Source of the DNA: Pseudomonas sp. SORT22
Lineage (GTDB): Bacteria; Pseudomonadota; Gammaproteobacteria; Pseudomonadales; Pseudomonadaceae
NCBI RefSeq assembly: GCF_018417635.1
Contig: NZ_CP071007.1
Coordinates: 792,001 to 856,000 of the forward strand
Direction: 5' to 3'
Length of the DNA: 64,000 nt
Below, piece by piece: positions 25,907-34,188 of this stretch. The notes below the pieces were generated by a model. It was not told the DNA's origin. It worked only from the letters and a program-made list of their open reading frames with translations, and ran no database searches. The first letter of the stretch is position 1; each line of letters starts with the position of its first letter. The position numbers were made by a program, and so were the translations under genes.

Positions 25907-27052
25907 ATGAAACTGTTGAAACGCTTTATCGTGAAAAAGAACGAACGCGGCCTGCTGTTCTGCGAAGGCGACTTTGTGTCGATCCTCGAACCTGGCGTGC
26001 ACAAGCGTTTCGACCTGCACAACCGGCTGACGGTAGAAACCTTCAGCCTCAATACTTCGCTGTTCGAACATCGCCTGGCGGGCTACCTGCGTCAGAGCGA
26101 GCCGGCCTTGGTCGAGCAGTATTTCGAGCGCATGGACCTGGCGGAAAACGAAGCCGGCCTGCGTTTTGAGGACGGTGCCCTGGTCGAATTGCTGGCTCCG
26201 GGCAGCCGCCAGCTGTACTGGAAGGGCCAGAGTGCGCAGACCCTGCAGCGCATCGACCTGAGCCAGACCTATCGCCTGGATAGCGCCCTGGTAGCCCAGC
26301 TCAACCAGCCTAAACTGCGCGGTCGCAGCCTGGCCGGGCTGGATGCGGTGTTGCTGGCGGCGGTGCCGGCGTTCCATGTCGGTGTATTGAAGGTCGATGG
26401 CGTGGTGGAAGAGTTGCTGGGTGCCGGGCAGTACGGCTTCTGGCGCTTCAACCGTCAGGTGAGTGTCGAGTTGGTCGACATGCGGATCCAGGCCATGGAA
26501 ATCAGCGGGCAGGAAATTCTCACCCGCGACAAGGTCAGCCTGCGCCTGAATCTTGCGGCCAACTGGCGCTACAGCGATGTGCTCGGTGCGTTCGCGCAGT
26601 TGAGCAAACCGCTGGAGCATCTGTACCGCGAGGTGCAGTTCGGCCTGCGGGCGGCGGTGGGTACCCGCACCCTCGATGAACTGTTGGAAAACAAGCAGTT
26701 GATCGACGATTCGGTCAGCCAGTACCTGCAGGAAAAACTCGCTGGCAGCGGCATCGAAGTCAGCGGCCTGGGGGTGCGCGACATTATCCTCCCAGGCGAG
26801 ATGAAAACCCTGCTGGCGCAGGTGGTGGAGGCAGAGAAAGCGGCGCAAGCCAACGTCATCCGCCGCCGTGAAGAGACCTCGGCGACCCGATCGCTGCTCA
26901 ACACCGCCAAAGTCATGGAAGACAACCCGACGGCCCTGCGCCTGAAGGAACTGGAGACCCTGGAGCGGGTGGCCGAGCGCATCGACCGGATTTCGGTGTT
27001 CGGCGGCCTGGATCAGGTGTTGAATGGACTGGTCAGCATCAAGGCCGGATGA
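25907..27052 (+). CDS. Slipin-family SPFH protein of the RNA-repair operon
   Basis: The 381-residue protein ends with a canonical SPFH/slipin core (about 185-330: TRDKVSLRLNLAANWRYSD, LYREVQFGLRAAVGTRTLDELLENK, GLGVRDIILPGEMK) and a coiled C-terminus. Before it, a beta-hairpin motif of the form NERGLLF.EGDFVSILEPG recurs three times (about residues 11-35, 80-105, 154-180). No membrane segment is visible, unlike typical slipins. The ATG at 25907 is preferred because AGGA lies 8 bases upstream; an ATG at 25898 lacks this. SPFH proteins are known companions of RtcB operons, with unknown role. Confidence 0.9.
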   Translation: MKLLKRFIVKKNERGLLFCEGDFVSILEPGVHKRFDLHNRLTVETFSLNTSLFEHRLAGYLRQSEPALVEQYFERMDLAENEAGLRFEDGALVELLAPGSRQLYWKGQSAQTLQRIDLSQTYRLDSALVAQLNQPKLRGRSLAGLDAVLLAAVPAFHVGVLKVDGVVEELLGAGQYGFWRFNRQVSVELVDMRIQAMEISGQEILTRDKVSLRLNLAANWRYSDVLGAFAQLSKPLEHLYREVQFGLRAAVGTRTLDELLENKQLIDDSVSQYLQEKLAGSGIEVSGLGVRDIILPGEMKTLLAQVVEAEKAAQANVIRRREETSATRSLLNTAKVMEDNPTALRLKELETLERVAERIDRISVFGGLDQVLNGLVSIKAG

Positions 27053-27056
27053 GCGT

Positions 27057-27079
27057 TGCCGGGCTCAAGCAGCCCGGCA
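27057..27079. other. Intergenic hairpin, slipin-rtcB
   Basis: TGCCGGGCT at 27057-27065 pairs perfectly with AGCCCGGCA at 27071-27079 over a 5-nt loop, starting four bases after the slipin stop. No T-run follows, so it is more likely an mRNA stability or processing element than a full terminator. Confidence 0.6.
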
Positions 27080-27106
27080 GCAACAGATAAAAATGGAAGT
27101 ACCGAC

Positions 27107-28312
27107 ATGAACATACTCGAAGTGGCCGGCGGCAAGCCGATCAAGCTCTGGACCGACGGCGTCCCGGTGGACGAGGGCGCCCGTGAGCAACTGCTGAACA
27201 CCGCGAAGATGCCGTTCATCTTCAAGCACCTGGCGGTGATGCCCGATGTGCACCTGGGCAAGGGCTCGACCATCGGCAGCGTGATCCCGACCCTGGGCGC
27301 GATCATCCCGGCGGCGGTTGGCGTCGACATCGGCTGCGGCATGATTGCCGCGCGCACCTCGCTGACCGCCAGCGACCTGCCGGACAACCTGCACGGCCTG
27401 CGCTCGGCGATCGAAAAGGCTGTGCCCCATGGCAAGACCTTCGGCCGCCGCGACCAGGGCGCCTGGGACAGCGTGCCGGCCATGGCCGACCGTGCCTGGC
27501 ACGACCTGGCGGCGCGCTTCAAGGCGATCACCGACAAGTACCCGAAGCTTGAGAAAACCAACAACCGCCAGCACCTGGGCACCCTCGGCGGCGGCAATCA
27601 TTTCATCGAGGTTTGCCTGGATGAAGCCAACCGCGTCTGGTTCATGTTGCACAGCGGTTCACGCGGGGTCGGCAATGCCATCGGCAACCTGTTCATTGAA
27701 CTGGCCCAGGCCGACATGCGCCAGCACATCGCCAACCTGCCGGACCGCAACCTGGCCTATTTCGAAGAAGGCAGCCGGCACTTTGCCGACTACGTCGAGG
27801 CGGTGGAGTGGGCTCAGGATTTCGCCCGGCAGAACCGTGCGCTGATGATGCACGCGGTGATCGCCGCTACACGCAAGGTGCTCGGCAAACCCTTTGAGGC
27901 CAACCTCGAAGCGGTCAACTGCCACCACAACTATGTGCAGCGCGAGCATCACTTTGGCCACGACGTGCTGGTCACCCGCAAGGGCGCAGTGTCGGCGCAA
28001 AAGGGCGAGCTGGGGATTATTCCCGGCTCCATGGGCGCCAAGAGTTTCATCGTTCGTGGCCTGGGCAACGAAGAGGCGTTCTGCTCCTGCAGCCATGGCG
28101 CCGGGCGGGTGATGAGCCGTACCCGGGCCAAGCAGGCGTTCACCGTTGAGGATCAGCGCCGCGCCACTGCCCATGTCGAATGCCGCAAGGACAAGGACGT
28201 GATCGACGAGATCCCCATGGCCTACAAGGACATCGACGCGGTGATGCAGGCCCAGCGCGAACTGGTGGAAGTAGTGCACACCCTGCGTCAGGTGGTGTGC
28301 GTAAAGGGATAG
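27107..28312 (+). CDS. rtcB: RNA-splicing ligase RtcB
   Basis: The 401-residue ligase joins RNA 2',3'-cyclic phosphate or 3'-phosphate ends to 5'-OH ends using GTP and Mn2+. Metal-binding motifs MPDVHLGKGS and VGVDIGCGM lie near residues 45-80, the GGGNHFIE motif follows near 165, and CSHGAGRVMSR contains the guanylated histidine (His330). Length is near the 408 residues of E. coli RtcB. It is the second gene of the sigma54 operon. There is no rtcA (RNA cyclase) beside it, but rlaP follows after 13 bases. Confidence 0.98.
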   Translation: MNILEVAGGKPIKLWTDGVPVDEGAREQLLNTAKMPFIFKHLAVMPDVHLGKGSTIGSVIPTLGAIIPAAVGVDIGCGMIAARTSLTASDLPDNLHGLRSAIEKAVPHGKTFGRRDQGAWDSVPAMADRAWHDLAARFKAITDKYPKLEKTNNRQHLGTLGGGNHFIEVCLDEANRVWFMLHSGSRGVGNAIGNLFIELAQADMRQHIANLPDRNLAYFEEGSRHFADYVEAVEWAQDFARQNRALMMHAVIAATRKVLGKPFEANLEAVNCHHNYVQREHHFGHDVLVTRKGAVSAQKGELGIIPGSMGAKSFIVRGLGNEEAFCSCSHGAGRVMSRTRAKQAFTVEDQRRATAHVECRKDKDVIDEIPMAYKDIDAVMQAQRELVEVVHTLRQVVCVKG

Positions 28313-28325
28313 GAAGGGATACACC

Positions 28326-29123
28326 ATGAACAAGGAAGACCGTCACCCACTGCCGGGGGCCATGCGCGAGTGGGTGCTTGAAGAATTGCGCCGGGTCGAG
28401 CTTGAACACGATGTGCGCGTGCTCTACGCCTGCGAATCCGGCAGCCGTGCCTGGGGCTTTGCCTCCACCGACAGCGATTTCGACGTGCGCTTCATCTACG
28501 TCCCGCGCCAGGACTGGTACCTGCGTGTCGACGAGCCGCGCGACGTGATCGAACGGCCGCTGACCGACGAGCTGGACATCAGCGGTTGGGAGCTGCGCAA
28601 GACCCTGAAGCTGCTGCGCAACTCCAACCCGACCCTGCTCGAATGGCTCGGCTCGCCGCTGGTGTATCGCGCCGAGCCCGGTGCGGTCGAGTCGCTGCGG
28701 GCGCTGGCGCTGAACTTCTACAGCGCTCGGGCGGCGCGGCATCACTACTTGTCGATGGCGAAAAAGAACCACCGCGACTTTCTCCAGGGCGAGCAGGTGC
28801 GCTTCAAGAAGTACCTTTACGTGCTGCGTTCGCTGTTGGCGGTGCGCTGGATCGACCTGGGCCTGGGCATGCCGCCGACGGCCTTTGCCGACCTCTTGGC
28901 AGGCACCTTGAACGAGCCACAGATGCTTGCCGAGATCGATGAATTGCTGCGCATCAAGCGCCAGGCGGTCGAGGCCGATTACGGGCCGCGACGGGTGGTG
29001 CTGCAGCAGTTCATCGACAGTGAGCTGCTGCGTGCAGAAACTTCACCAGCCTTGCCGCGGCTGCGCGGTGATACGCAACAGCTGGATGACTATTTGCGCG
29101 ATACTGTGCGGCGTTATTCATAG
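28326..29123 (+). CDS. rlaP: RlaP-type nucleotidyltransferase (RNA repair, pol beta superfamily)
   Basis: The 265-residue protein has the pol-beta superfamily signature CESGSRAWGFASTDSDFDVRFIY (about residues 37-59), where GS and the DSDFD aspartates bind metal and nucleotide. A mostly helical C-terminal region with KKNHRDFL and RFKKYLYVLRSLLAVRWI follows. The family (COG3541) is repeatedly found beside RtcB and other RNA ligases and is assumed to add or process nucleotides at broken RNA ends. Its own ribosome-binding site GGAAGGG lies 10 bases upstream. Confidence 0.9.
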   Translation: MNKEDRHPLPGAMREWVLEELRRVELEHDVRVLYACESGSRAWGFASTDSDFDVRFIYVPRQDWYLRVDEPRDVIERPLTDELDISGWELRKTLKLLRNSNPTLLEWLGSPLVYRAEPGAVESLRALALNFYSARAARHHYLSMAKKNHRDFLQGEQVRFKKYLYVLRSLLAVRWIDLGLGMPPTAFADLLAGTLNEPQMLAEIDELLRIKRQAVEADYGPRRVVLQQFIDSELLRAETSPALPRLRGDTQQLDDYLRDTVRRYS

Positions 29124-29124
29124 G

Positions 29125-29144
29125 AGGCGCGCCTTGGCGTGCCT
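29125..29144. terminator. Hairpin after rlaP
   Basis: AGGCGCGCC at 29125-29133 pairs with GGCGTGCCT at 29136-29144 (one G-T pair). It directly follows the rlaP stop. A second small hairpin TCCTT/AAGGA follows. Weak T content makes termination uncertain, so read-through into the next gene is possible. Confidence 0.4.
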
Positions 29145-29173
29145 TCCTTGTCGAAAGGACTCGGACCGTTTTC

Positions 29174-30205
29174 ATGCCTGACAGTAAGTACCAACGCCTG
29201 CCCCATGCCGGAGACTTCGAGCAAGTCTCTGGCACCGAGATTGTCTACCTGTCGCCCAAACCCTTGCCCACGGGCGTCGAGGCCTACAGCTACCAGCTCC
29301 TGCACCGTGATGCCAACGAGGTCTACCTGGACTTCGGCATCGGCCGGGGCAACTTCGAGTTCATGGCCCGCTGCGGCATTGCCGCGGTCATGGGCGTGAT
29401 CACCAGCTTTGTGATGACGGCGCTGCTCGCGGGCTGGGCACGGCGCAAGTACGAGCCGTTCTGGTCGGGTGTTCTCGACTTTCTCGCCTCGCCGCCGATC
29501 TGGGGCTTTATCGGCGCGTTGGCGCTGATGTACGTGTTCATTTTCTGCAAGACCGTGCGCGAGCTCAGAGTCCAGCCGCCGATCCGTTTCAACCGCCAGC
29601 GACGCGAAGTGGCGATGGTGCCGAAGAAAGGTGCAGCCCCCCATTATGTGCCGTGGGAAGAGGTTATCGCCTGTGTCTCGGCCGGCAAACTGGTCACCGA
29701 ATACGCGGTGCTGCCCGAGTTCAAACTGATGATCGGCCTGCGTGGCGCCGTCAGCGGTAACGTCCTCTGGCTGACTGTGGCCTGCGGCAGCCTGCGCGCT
29801 GCAGTGGCCGAGTGGGAGGCGATTCGCGCCTACATGGAAGAGGGCCCGGCAGCCTTGCCGGCGCCACCGTCAGAAGAATTCGAAGAGGGCACGGTGGCGT
29901 TTTTCCACATGGCCCGCCTCGGCTATCGGGAAAATTTCCCGTGGCTGCAGTACGTGTTCGGCTTTCTGTTCGTCCAGGCGTTTGGTGGCTGGACCTTGCC
30001 GTGCCATATCTCCAACTGGGTCAACAATCGCCCCAGGGCCCTGTTCCCCAAAGCGGTGCAGGAGTGGTCCCGGCCCTTGCCGGCAGATCAGCATGCGCTC
30101 CCCAGTGAGGCGCTGCTTAAAGAAAGTGCCGAGGTACGCGAGGTTTTTTACCGGGGCAAAACCCTGCTGGATTACTTCAAGGTGAAATTTGCCGAGGCGG
30201 CCTGA
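29174..30205 (+). CDS. Unassigned inner-membrane protein
   Basis: A 343-residue protein with two adjacent membrane segments (about 64-90, AAVMGVITSFVMTALLAGWA; and about 110-130, WGFIGALALMYVFIF), a cytoplasmic region that looks PH-like (RFNRQRREVAMVPKKG, then VPWEEVIACVSAGK), and a third hydrophobic stretch near 258-276. It may belong to the DUF6708 group often seen near type VI secretion effectors, but I am unsure. It lies 50 bases after rlaP in the same direction, which could be chance or part of the same transcript. Confidence 0.7.
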   Translation: MPDSKYQRLPHAGDFEQVSGTEIVYLSPKPLPTGVEAYSYQLLHRDANEVYLDFGIGRGNFEFMARCGIAAVMGVITSFVMTALLAGWARRKYEPFWSGVLDFLASPPIWGFIGALALMYVFIFCKTVRELRVQPPIRFNRQRREVAMVPKKGAAPHYVPWEEVIACVSAGKLVTEYAVLPEFKLMIGLRGAVSGNVLWLTVACGSLRAAVAEWEAIRAYMEEGPAALPAPPSEEFEEGTVAFFHMARLGYRENFPWLQYVFGFLFVQAFGGWTLPCHISNWVNNRPRALFPKAVQEWSRPLPADQHALPSEALLKESAEVREVFYRGKTLLDYFKVKFAEAA

Positions 30206-30234
30206 CGGTGCGCCGTTACGCAAAGGAGTTGAGC

Positions 30235-30270
30235 ATGAACAAGGACGTGATTCAGAGCGCGGCATGCTGA
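30235..30270 (+). CDS. Possible 11-codon leader peptide or decayed gene start
   Basis: ATGAACAAGGACGTG starts an 11-codon frame (MNKDVIQSAAC, TGA at 30268-30270) preceded by a strong AAAGGAG. The next gene starts at an ATG inside this frame (30264) with no ribosome-binding site of its own. Either translation is handed over from this short frame, or it is the remnant of a longer gene cut by a frameshift. Confidence 0.4.
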   Translation: MNKDVIQSAAC

Positions 30271-30572
30271 AGCTGCGCGTGAGAGAACGCTGGCGACGGT
30301 TGCAGATAAGCGGCAGCGATCAGGTGGTGATGCTGCTGCTTTCAGTGATGGTCGGCTTGTGCATCGCGGCGGCGTACTGGACGGCCCACCCCAAGTCCGG
30401 GTGTATCCGCCTTGGGCGCGGTAATAGCGGGCCGATCAGTTGCGATCCGCAGGTCATTGCCGGTGAAGCGATGAACATCGTGCTGTTCAGCCTGCTGTTC
30501 GCGGTACCACTGCTCTACATACTTGGCCGGCTATTGGTGCAACTGTTCAGGCCGTTGAATTCGCCGCCGTGA
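30264..30572 (+). CDS. Small hypothetical membrane protein
   Basis: A 102-residue protein with two membrane segments: QVVMLLLSVMVGLCIAAAYW (about 21-40) and MNIVLFSLLFAVPLLYILGRLL (about 70-91). A short periplasmic loop between them has two Cys (GCIRLGRGNSGPISCDP) that could form a disulfide. No family recognised. Its 3' end overlaps the convergent EamA gene by 42 bases. It lies downstream of the unassigned membrane protein. Confidence 0.6.
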   Translation: MLKLRVRERWRRLQISGSDQVVMLLLSVMVGLCIAAAYWTAHPKSGCIRLGRGNSGPISCDPQVIAGEAMNIVLFSLLFAVPLLYILGRLLVQLFRPLNSPP

Positions 30573-31433
30573 TGGAATGTTCAGGGCCAGCACACTGATC
30601 AACACGACCACCGCTGCGACTATCACCATCAGCGAAGGCTGCTCGCCGAGCAGCGAGGCCGCGATCAGCATGGCGCAGGGCGGGATCAGGTACAGCGCCA
30701 TGGTTGCCCGGCTGACCTGCGTGTGGCTCAGTACAAAGGCCCAGCCCAGGTAGGCCAGGGCGCTGGGAAATACGCCCAGCATCAACACCGCCAGGTCTGC
30801 CTGCAGTGGCGCGGCCTTCACGGCGCCGGCCAGGCCCGGCAGATACACCAGCAGCAAGGCGGTGCCGGCCCAGATGGTGTAGCAGACCATGGTCAGGCCG
30901 TCGTACCGATGGCCATGAAGTTTCTGCAGGGTGAAGTAGATACTCCACGACAGCGCGGCCAACAGCACCAGCAGGCCGTGGGCGTTCAGTGCGCCTGGCC
31001 CGTGATCCCCGGCAACCACCATCGCCGCGCCAAGCATGCCCAGCACCAGGCAGCCCCAGTGCCAGGCGCTGGCCTTCTGACGCAGAACAAAACAGCCGAT
31101 CAACAGGCTGAACAACGGTGTGGATTGCGCCAGCACACTGGATGCCCCGGCACTGATCCCGCGCTGGCCGAAGTTGATCGCCACATGGTGAGCAAACACT
31201 GCGAAAAAACCGAGCAGCATCAACAGCGGCAAGTCCTTGAGCCGGGGCAGGCTGATCCCTCGCCACAGTGCGACAAAGGCCATGAATACCGACGCCACGA
31301 TAAACCGCGCCAAGGCCAGATGGCCCGGTTCGTAGCCTTGCAGGGCGATATGGATGCCCGTGGGTGAGTAGGCCCAGCACAGCACCACGAACAGGGTCGC
31401 CAGGACGATTTTCAGGGATTGGGCGCGTGGCAT
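30531..31433 (-). CDS. EamA/DMT family exporter
   Basis: The 300-residue protein has ten predicted membrane segments in two EamA repeats, beginning IVLATLFVVLCWAYSPTGIHIAL, with PLFSLLIGCFVLRQKASAW typical of the end of the first repeat and MALYLIPPCAMLIAASLLGEQPS typical of the second. Such proteins export amino acids or other metabolites. It is divergent from the LysR gene at 31533, a usual arrangement in which the regulator controls the exporter. Substrate unknown. Confidence 0.92.
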   Translation of the reverse strand: MPRAQSLKIVLATLFVVLCWAYSPTGIHIALQGYEPGHLALARFIVASVFMAFVALWRGISLPRLKDLPLLMLLGFFAVFAHHVAINFGQRGISAGASSVLAQSTPLFSLLIGCFVLRQKASAWHWGCLVLGMLGAAMVVAGDHGPGALNAHGLLVLLAALSWSIYFTLQKLHGHRYDGLTMVCYTIWAGTALLLVYLPGLAGAVKAAPLQADLAVLMLGVFPSALAYLGWAFVLSHTQVSRATMALYLIPPCAMLIAASLLGEQPSLMVIVAAVVVLISVLALNIPSRRRIQRPEQLHQ

Positions 31434-31532
31434 CGCAAGAGGCTCCGGGGGGGCTGGGAGCTTCAGTATCAGAAAGGCCTATGCTCACCACAATCGACTT
31501 ATACTGAGCGTATCGTTCACTTTGGGTGATGT

Positions 31533-32420
31533 ATGGAGCTGATGCAGATTCGCATGTTCAAGACGGTCTACGACACCGGCAGCATCGCCCGTGCGGCCGA
31601 GGTGTTGCACTACGTGCCGTCGAACATCACTGCGCGGATCAAGGCGCTTGAACAAGAGCTGGGCGTGGCGCTGTTCTTTCGCCATGGTCGCGGTTTGAAG
31701 ATCAGCCCGGCAGGCGAAACCTTCCTTGAATACGCCACCCAGATGCTCGCCCTGGTCGAAGCCTCGAAGGCCGCTCTGAGCCCGCAAGCCATGCCCAGCG
31801 GGCGCCTGCGTATCGGCGCCATCGAGTCCTCGGCCAGTGGCCGGCTTCCGCGGCTACTGGCCGAATACCATGCGCGCTTCCCGCAGGTATCACTGGAATT
31901 GAGCACGGGCACCTGGTCGCAACTGCTCGATGACGTGCTCAACCATCGCCTCGACGGGGCGATTGTCGCAGTGGAGGTCGAGCGGCCGTTGCTCAAGCGC
32001 ACGCCCATGTACCAGGAAGACCTGGTGCTGATCGCGCCTGAATCGTTGGGGCCGATTCGCAGCGCTGAAGACCTGCAGGGCAAGGCCATCTTCATGTGGC
32101 CGGAAGGTTGCCCATACCGCGCGGCTCTGGAGCACTGGTTGCTCGAACAGGGGCAAAGACTGCCGATTGTCGGCATTGCCAGCTATGGCGCCATCGTCAG
32201 TTGCGTCAGTGCTGGCGCCGGAGTGTCGCTGGTGCCCAGGGGCATCTTCGAGCAATACCGCAAGGGCGCCGGCTGGAGCGGCCATGAGTTCGCCGAACTC
32301 AAGGCCATTAGCAACGCCTTCTACTGGCATGCCCAGGCAGCAAGGCATCCGGCCCGGGATGCCTTCGTGCAGATGCTGCGCGAGGGGTTGGCGCCGGACG
32401 CTATTCGATCGGGTACTTGA
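31533..32420 (+). CDS. LysR-family transcriptional regulator (PtrR-like)
   Basis: The 295-residue regulator has an N-terminal winged helix-turn-helix (FKTVYDTGSIARAAEVLHYVPSNITARIKALEQELG, about 9-43) and a C-terminal effector domain. An alternative ATG four codons later is possible. It is similar in outline to PtrR/NhaR-type regulators, but the effector cannot be deduced. It is divergent from the EamA exporter across 99 bases and overlaps the 3' end of the GST gene by 20 bases. Confidence 0.92.
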   Translation: MELMQIRMFKTVYDTGSIARAAEVLHYVPSNITARIKALEQELGVALFFRHGRGLKISPAGETFLEYATQMLALVEASKAALSPQAMPSGRLRIGAIESSASGRLPRLLAEYHARFPQVSLELSTGTWSQLLDDVLNHRLDGAIVAVEVERPLLKRTPMYQEDLVLIAPESLGPIRSAEDLQGKAIFMWPEGCPYRAALEHWLLEQGQRLPIVGIASYGAIVSCVSAGAGVSLVPRGIFEQYRKGAGWSGHEFAELKAISNAFYWHAQAARHPARDAFVQMLREGLAPDAIRSGT

Positions 32421-33015
32421 GCATCGCCGGATGCCCTTCGATCTTCTGCGCCAGACGCTGCACATGCGCATAGTCGCTGGCCGCAACCACCTCGGCGCAT
32501 ACGTACTGGGTGAACGACCAGGCCACCGCCGTGGTGATTTCTGCCTGGCTCAAGGGCAGGCTGGGGCACTTGCTCGGCTGTTCGGCGAGCAAGCCGTCGA
32601 GCTGCGCATACGCCGCCTGCAACTGCCCGGTCACCCGCTCCAGCCAGGGCGTGTGCAGCTTCTCTTGCGGGCGCAGGTTGTGCTCGTAGTAGATCTGCAC
32701 CGACTTCTCACTGGCCGCCAGCGCCAGGCCGATCACCTGCAAATCGCTGGCGCGGGCCAGCGGGTCTTGTGGCAATAACTTTTTGGCGGGTACGGCCAGG
32801 GCTTCGAAGTAATCCAGAATCAGCGTCGAATCCATCAGCAGCGTGCCGTCGTCCAGCACCAGGCTCGGCGCCTTGACCACCGGATTGATCGCGGCGAACT
32901 CGGCAAAATTGCGAAACACCGACACCGCCTGGTGTTCGAAGCTGATGCCGTACAGCTCCAGCGATACCGCGACGCGGCGCACGTAGGGGGAATCGAGCAT
33001 GCCGATGAGTTTCAT
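32401..33015 (-). CDS. Glutathione S-transferase family protein
   Basis: The 204-residue protein shows the N-terminal thioredoxin-like fold (MKLIGMLDSPYVRRVAVSLELYGISFEH), the cis-Pro strand VKAPSLVLDDGTLLMDSTLILDYFE with the glutathione gamma-Glu-binding DST, then an all-helical C-terminal domain. It resembles YibF-like GSTs. The ATG at 33015 follows TGGAG by six bases. It ends inside the end of the LysR gene and stands alone on its strand. Confidence 0.92.
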   Translation of the reverse strand: MKLIGMLDSPYVRRVAVSLELYGISFEHQAVSVFRNFAEFAAINPVVKAPSLVLDDGTLLMDSTLILDYFEALAVPAKKLLPQDPLARASDLQVIGLALAASEKSVQIYYEHNLRPQEKLHTPWLERVTGQLQAAYAQLDGLLAEQPSKCPSLPLSQAEITTAVAWSFTQYVCAEVVAASDYAHVQRLAQKIEGHPAMLKYPIE

Positions 33016-33352
33016 GACCACTCCAGTGAGAACAGGTTACGACCGAGTAAAAGTAGTCGAGTTTTTCCCGGTGTGGTTCGAAGTGTGGGCTTGGCAGGTC
33101 AGGTGCGCGCAGGGGAATGTTTCAGGCATTAAAAAGCCGGCTTGTGGCCGGCTTCCGGGGACGGGCTTGGCTAATTTTTGGTAAGCCGCAACCGCCTTAA
33201 AATCGTTGCTCCGGCGCTAGGGCCGGGAGGTGGCGGGCAAGCTGTGGGGTGCCGCGCCAGGGCCGCGGACGGGCTGGGCCGTCGGGCTAAATGTGCGGCG
33301 TAGCATACTGGGATTGGCCGGCGATGCCCAGCAAAAAATCACTGGCCGGTGC
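33016..33352. other. Intergenic region, no gene seen
   Basis: 337 bases between the GST and repressor genes, both on the minus strand. Apart from the terminator at 33131-33154 it holds the GST promoter region and, near 33308-33348, imperfect repeats of TGGCCGG and CTGGG/CCCAG that could end the repressor transcript. I see no gene in either strand. Confidence 0.6.
33131..33154 (-). terminator. Rho-independent terminator
   Basis: AAGCCGGC at 33134-33141 and GCCGGCTT at 33147-33154 form a perfect 8-bp stem with loop TTGTG. Read on the minus strand the stem is followed by TTTTT (33135-33131), so it terminates the transcript from the repressor gene before the GST gene. Confidence 0.75.
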
Positions 33353-34063
33353 TCAGCCCGGGCGGCTGTCGCGCAGGTGGCCCCACCAGAATACCCAGCC
33401 CAGTACTTCCAGACGCTGGGTTTTCAGTTGTGCCGGGCTGTAGGTTTCGGTGGGGTATTCGTCGCTGTCCTGGCTGTGCAGGCGCAAGGCGCCGTTGGCG
33501 CGGCGGCTGAGGCTGTTGATGCGCAGGCGGCCGTTGTGCAGCAAGGCATAGATTTCGCCTTCGACCACCCGGGTCAGGCTGCGGTCGACGGCCAGGGTGG
33601 TGCCGCGTGGCAGCAGCGGGCTCATGTTGTGCCCGGGCATGCTCAGGCACAGGGCATCGCCGGGGTCGACGCCGACGGCGTCGAGGGCACGCAGCGGCAG
33701 GCGCAGGTAACGGTCTTCGACCGGTTTTAGCTGGCGAGTCTGGATGCTGTAGAACGGCACCTGGATGTCGTTGTAGCTATGCGCCGCCAGCGCGCTGGCA
33801 TCGGGGCCTTCAACGCCTGGGCGGGCGGCCTGGCTGTTGAGGCGCGGCAAGGGGTTGGGGTGCTTGGGGCCTTCGCCGTTGCGCAGCCAGCGGCTGCGCA
33901 CGCACAGCAGTTCGGCGATTTCATCCAGCCGGGCCAGGGGCACGCCGCGCTTGAACCAGTTGTTGACGTGCTGCGGCGTAACCTTGCGCTGCGCGGCAAA
34001 GTCGGAAGGGGACAGGTTGCACTCGCTCAGGAGCGCTTTGAGACGATCACCGGATGTATTCAT
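33353..34063 (-). CDS. S24/LexA-like helix-turn-helix repressor with lost protease dyad
   Basis: The 236-residue protein has an XRE helix-turn-helix (about 5-60: LSPSDFAAQRKVTPQHVNNWFKRG) and a C-terminal S24 signal-peptidase-like fold. The expected catalytic Ser of GDSM is replaced in PGHNMSP (Asn146), and the Lys of the VKRL segment is replaced in RINSL (Asn183). It should therefore not self-cleave like LexA or CI. The fold (EGEIYALLHNGRL, LRLHSQDSDEYP) is otherwise kept, so it may sense a ligand or dimerise. No prophage genes surround it. Confidence 0.85.
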   Translation of the reverse strand: MNTSGDRLKALLSECNLSPSDFAAQRKVTPQHVNNWFKRGVPLARLDEIAELLCVRSRWLRNGEGPKHPNPLPRLNSQAARPGVEGPDASALAAHSYNDIQVPFYSIQTRQLKPVEDRYLRLPLRALDAVGVDPGDALCLSMPGHNMSPLLPRGTTLAVDRSLTRVVEGEIYALLHNGRLRINSLSRRANGALRLHSQDSDEYPTETYSPAQLKTQRLEVLGWVFWWGHLRDSRPG

Positions 34064-34188
34064 GAGGCCCGAGTTTAGTGGGCTTATCGGCTGCGGGAAA
34101 TAAACGCAAAGTTCTTCTTTTGCCGGGGAATGTGATCGGTTTACAGGCGTTGGCTTAGGATGCTGTAGGAAATTTTTCAGCCAGACAT

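Noticed and set aside
33353..34063. Prophage remnant marked by the CI-like repressor
   Set aside because: All neighbours are housekeeping genes (GST, ppa, mtfA) and no phage or integrase genes or att repeats are visible.
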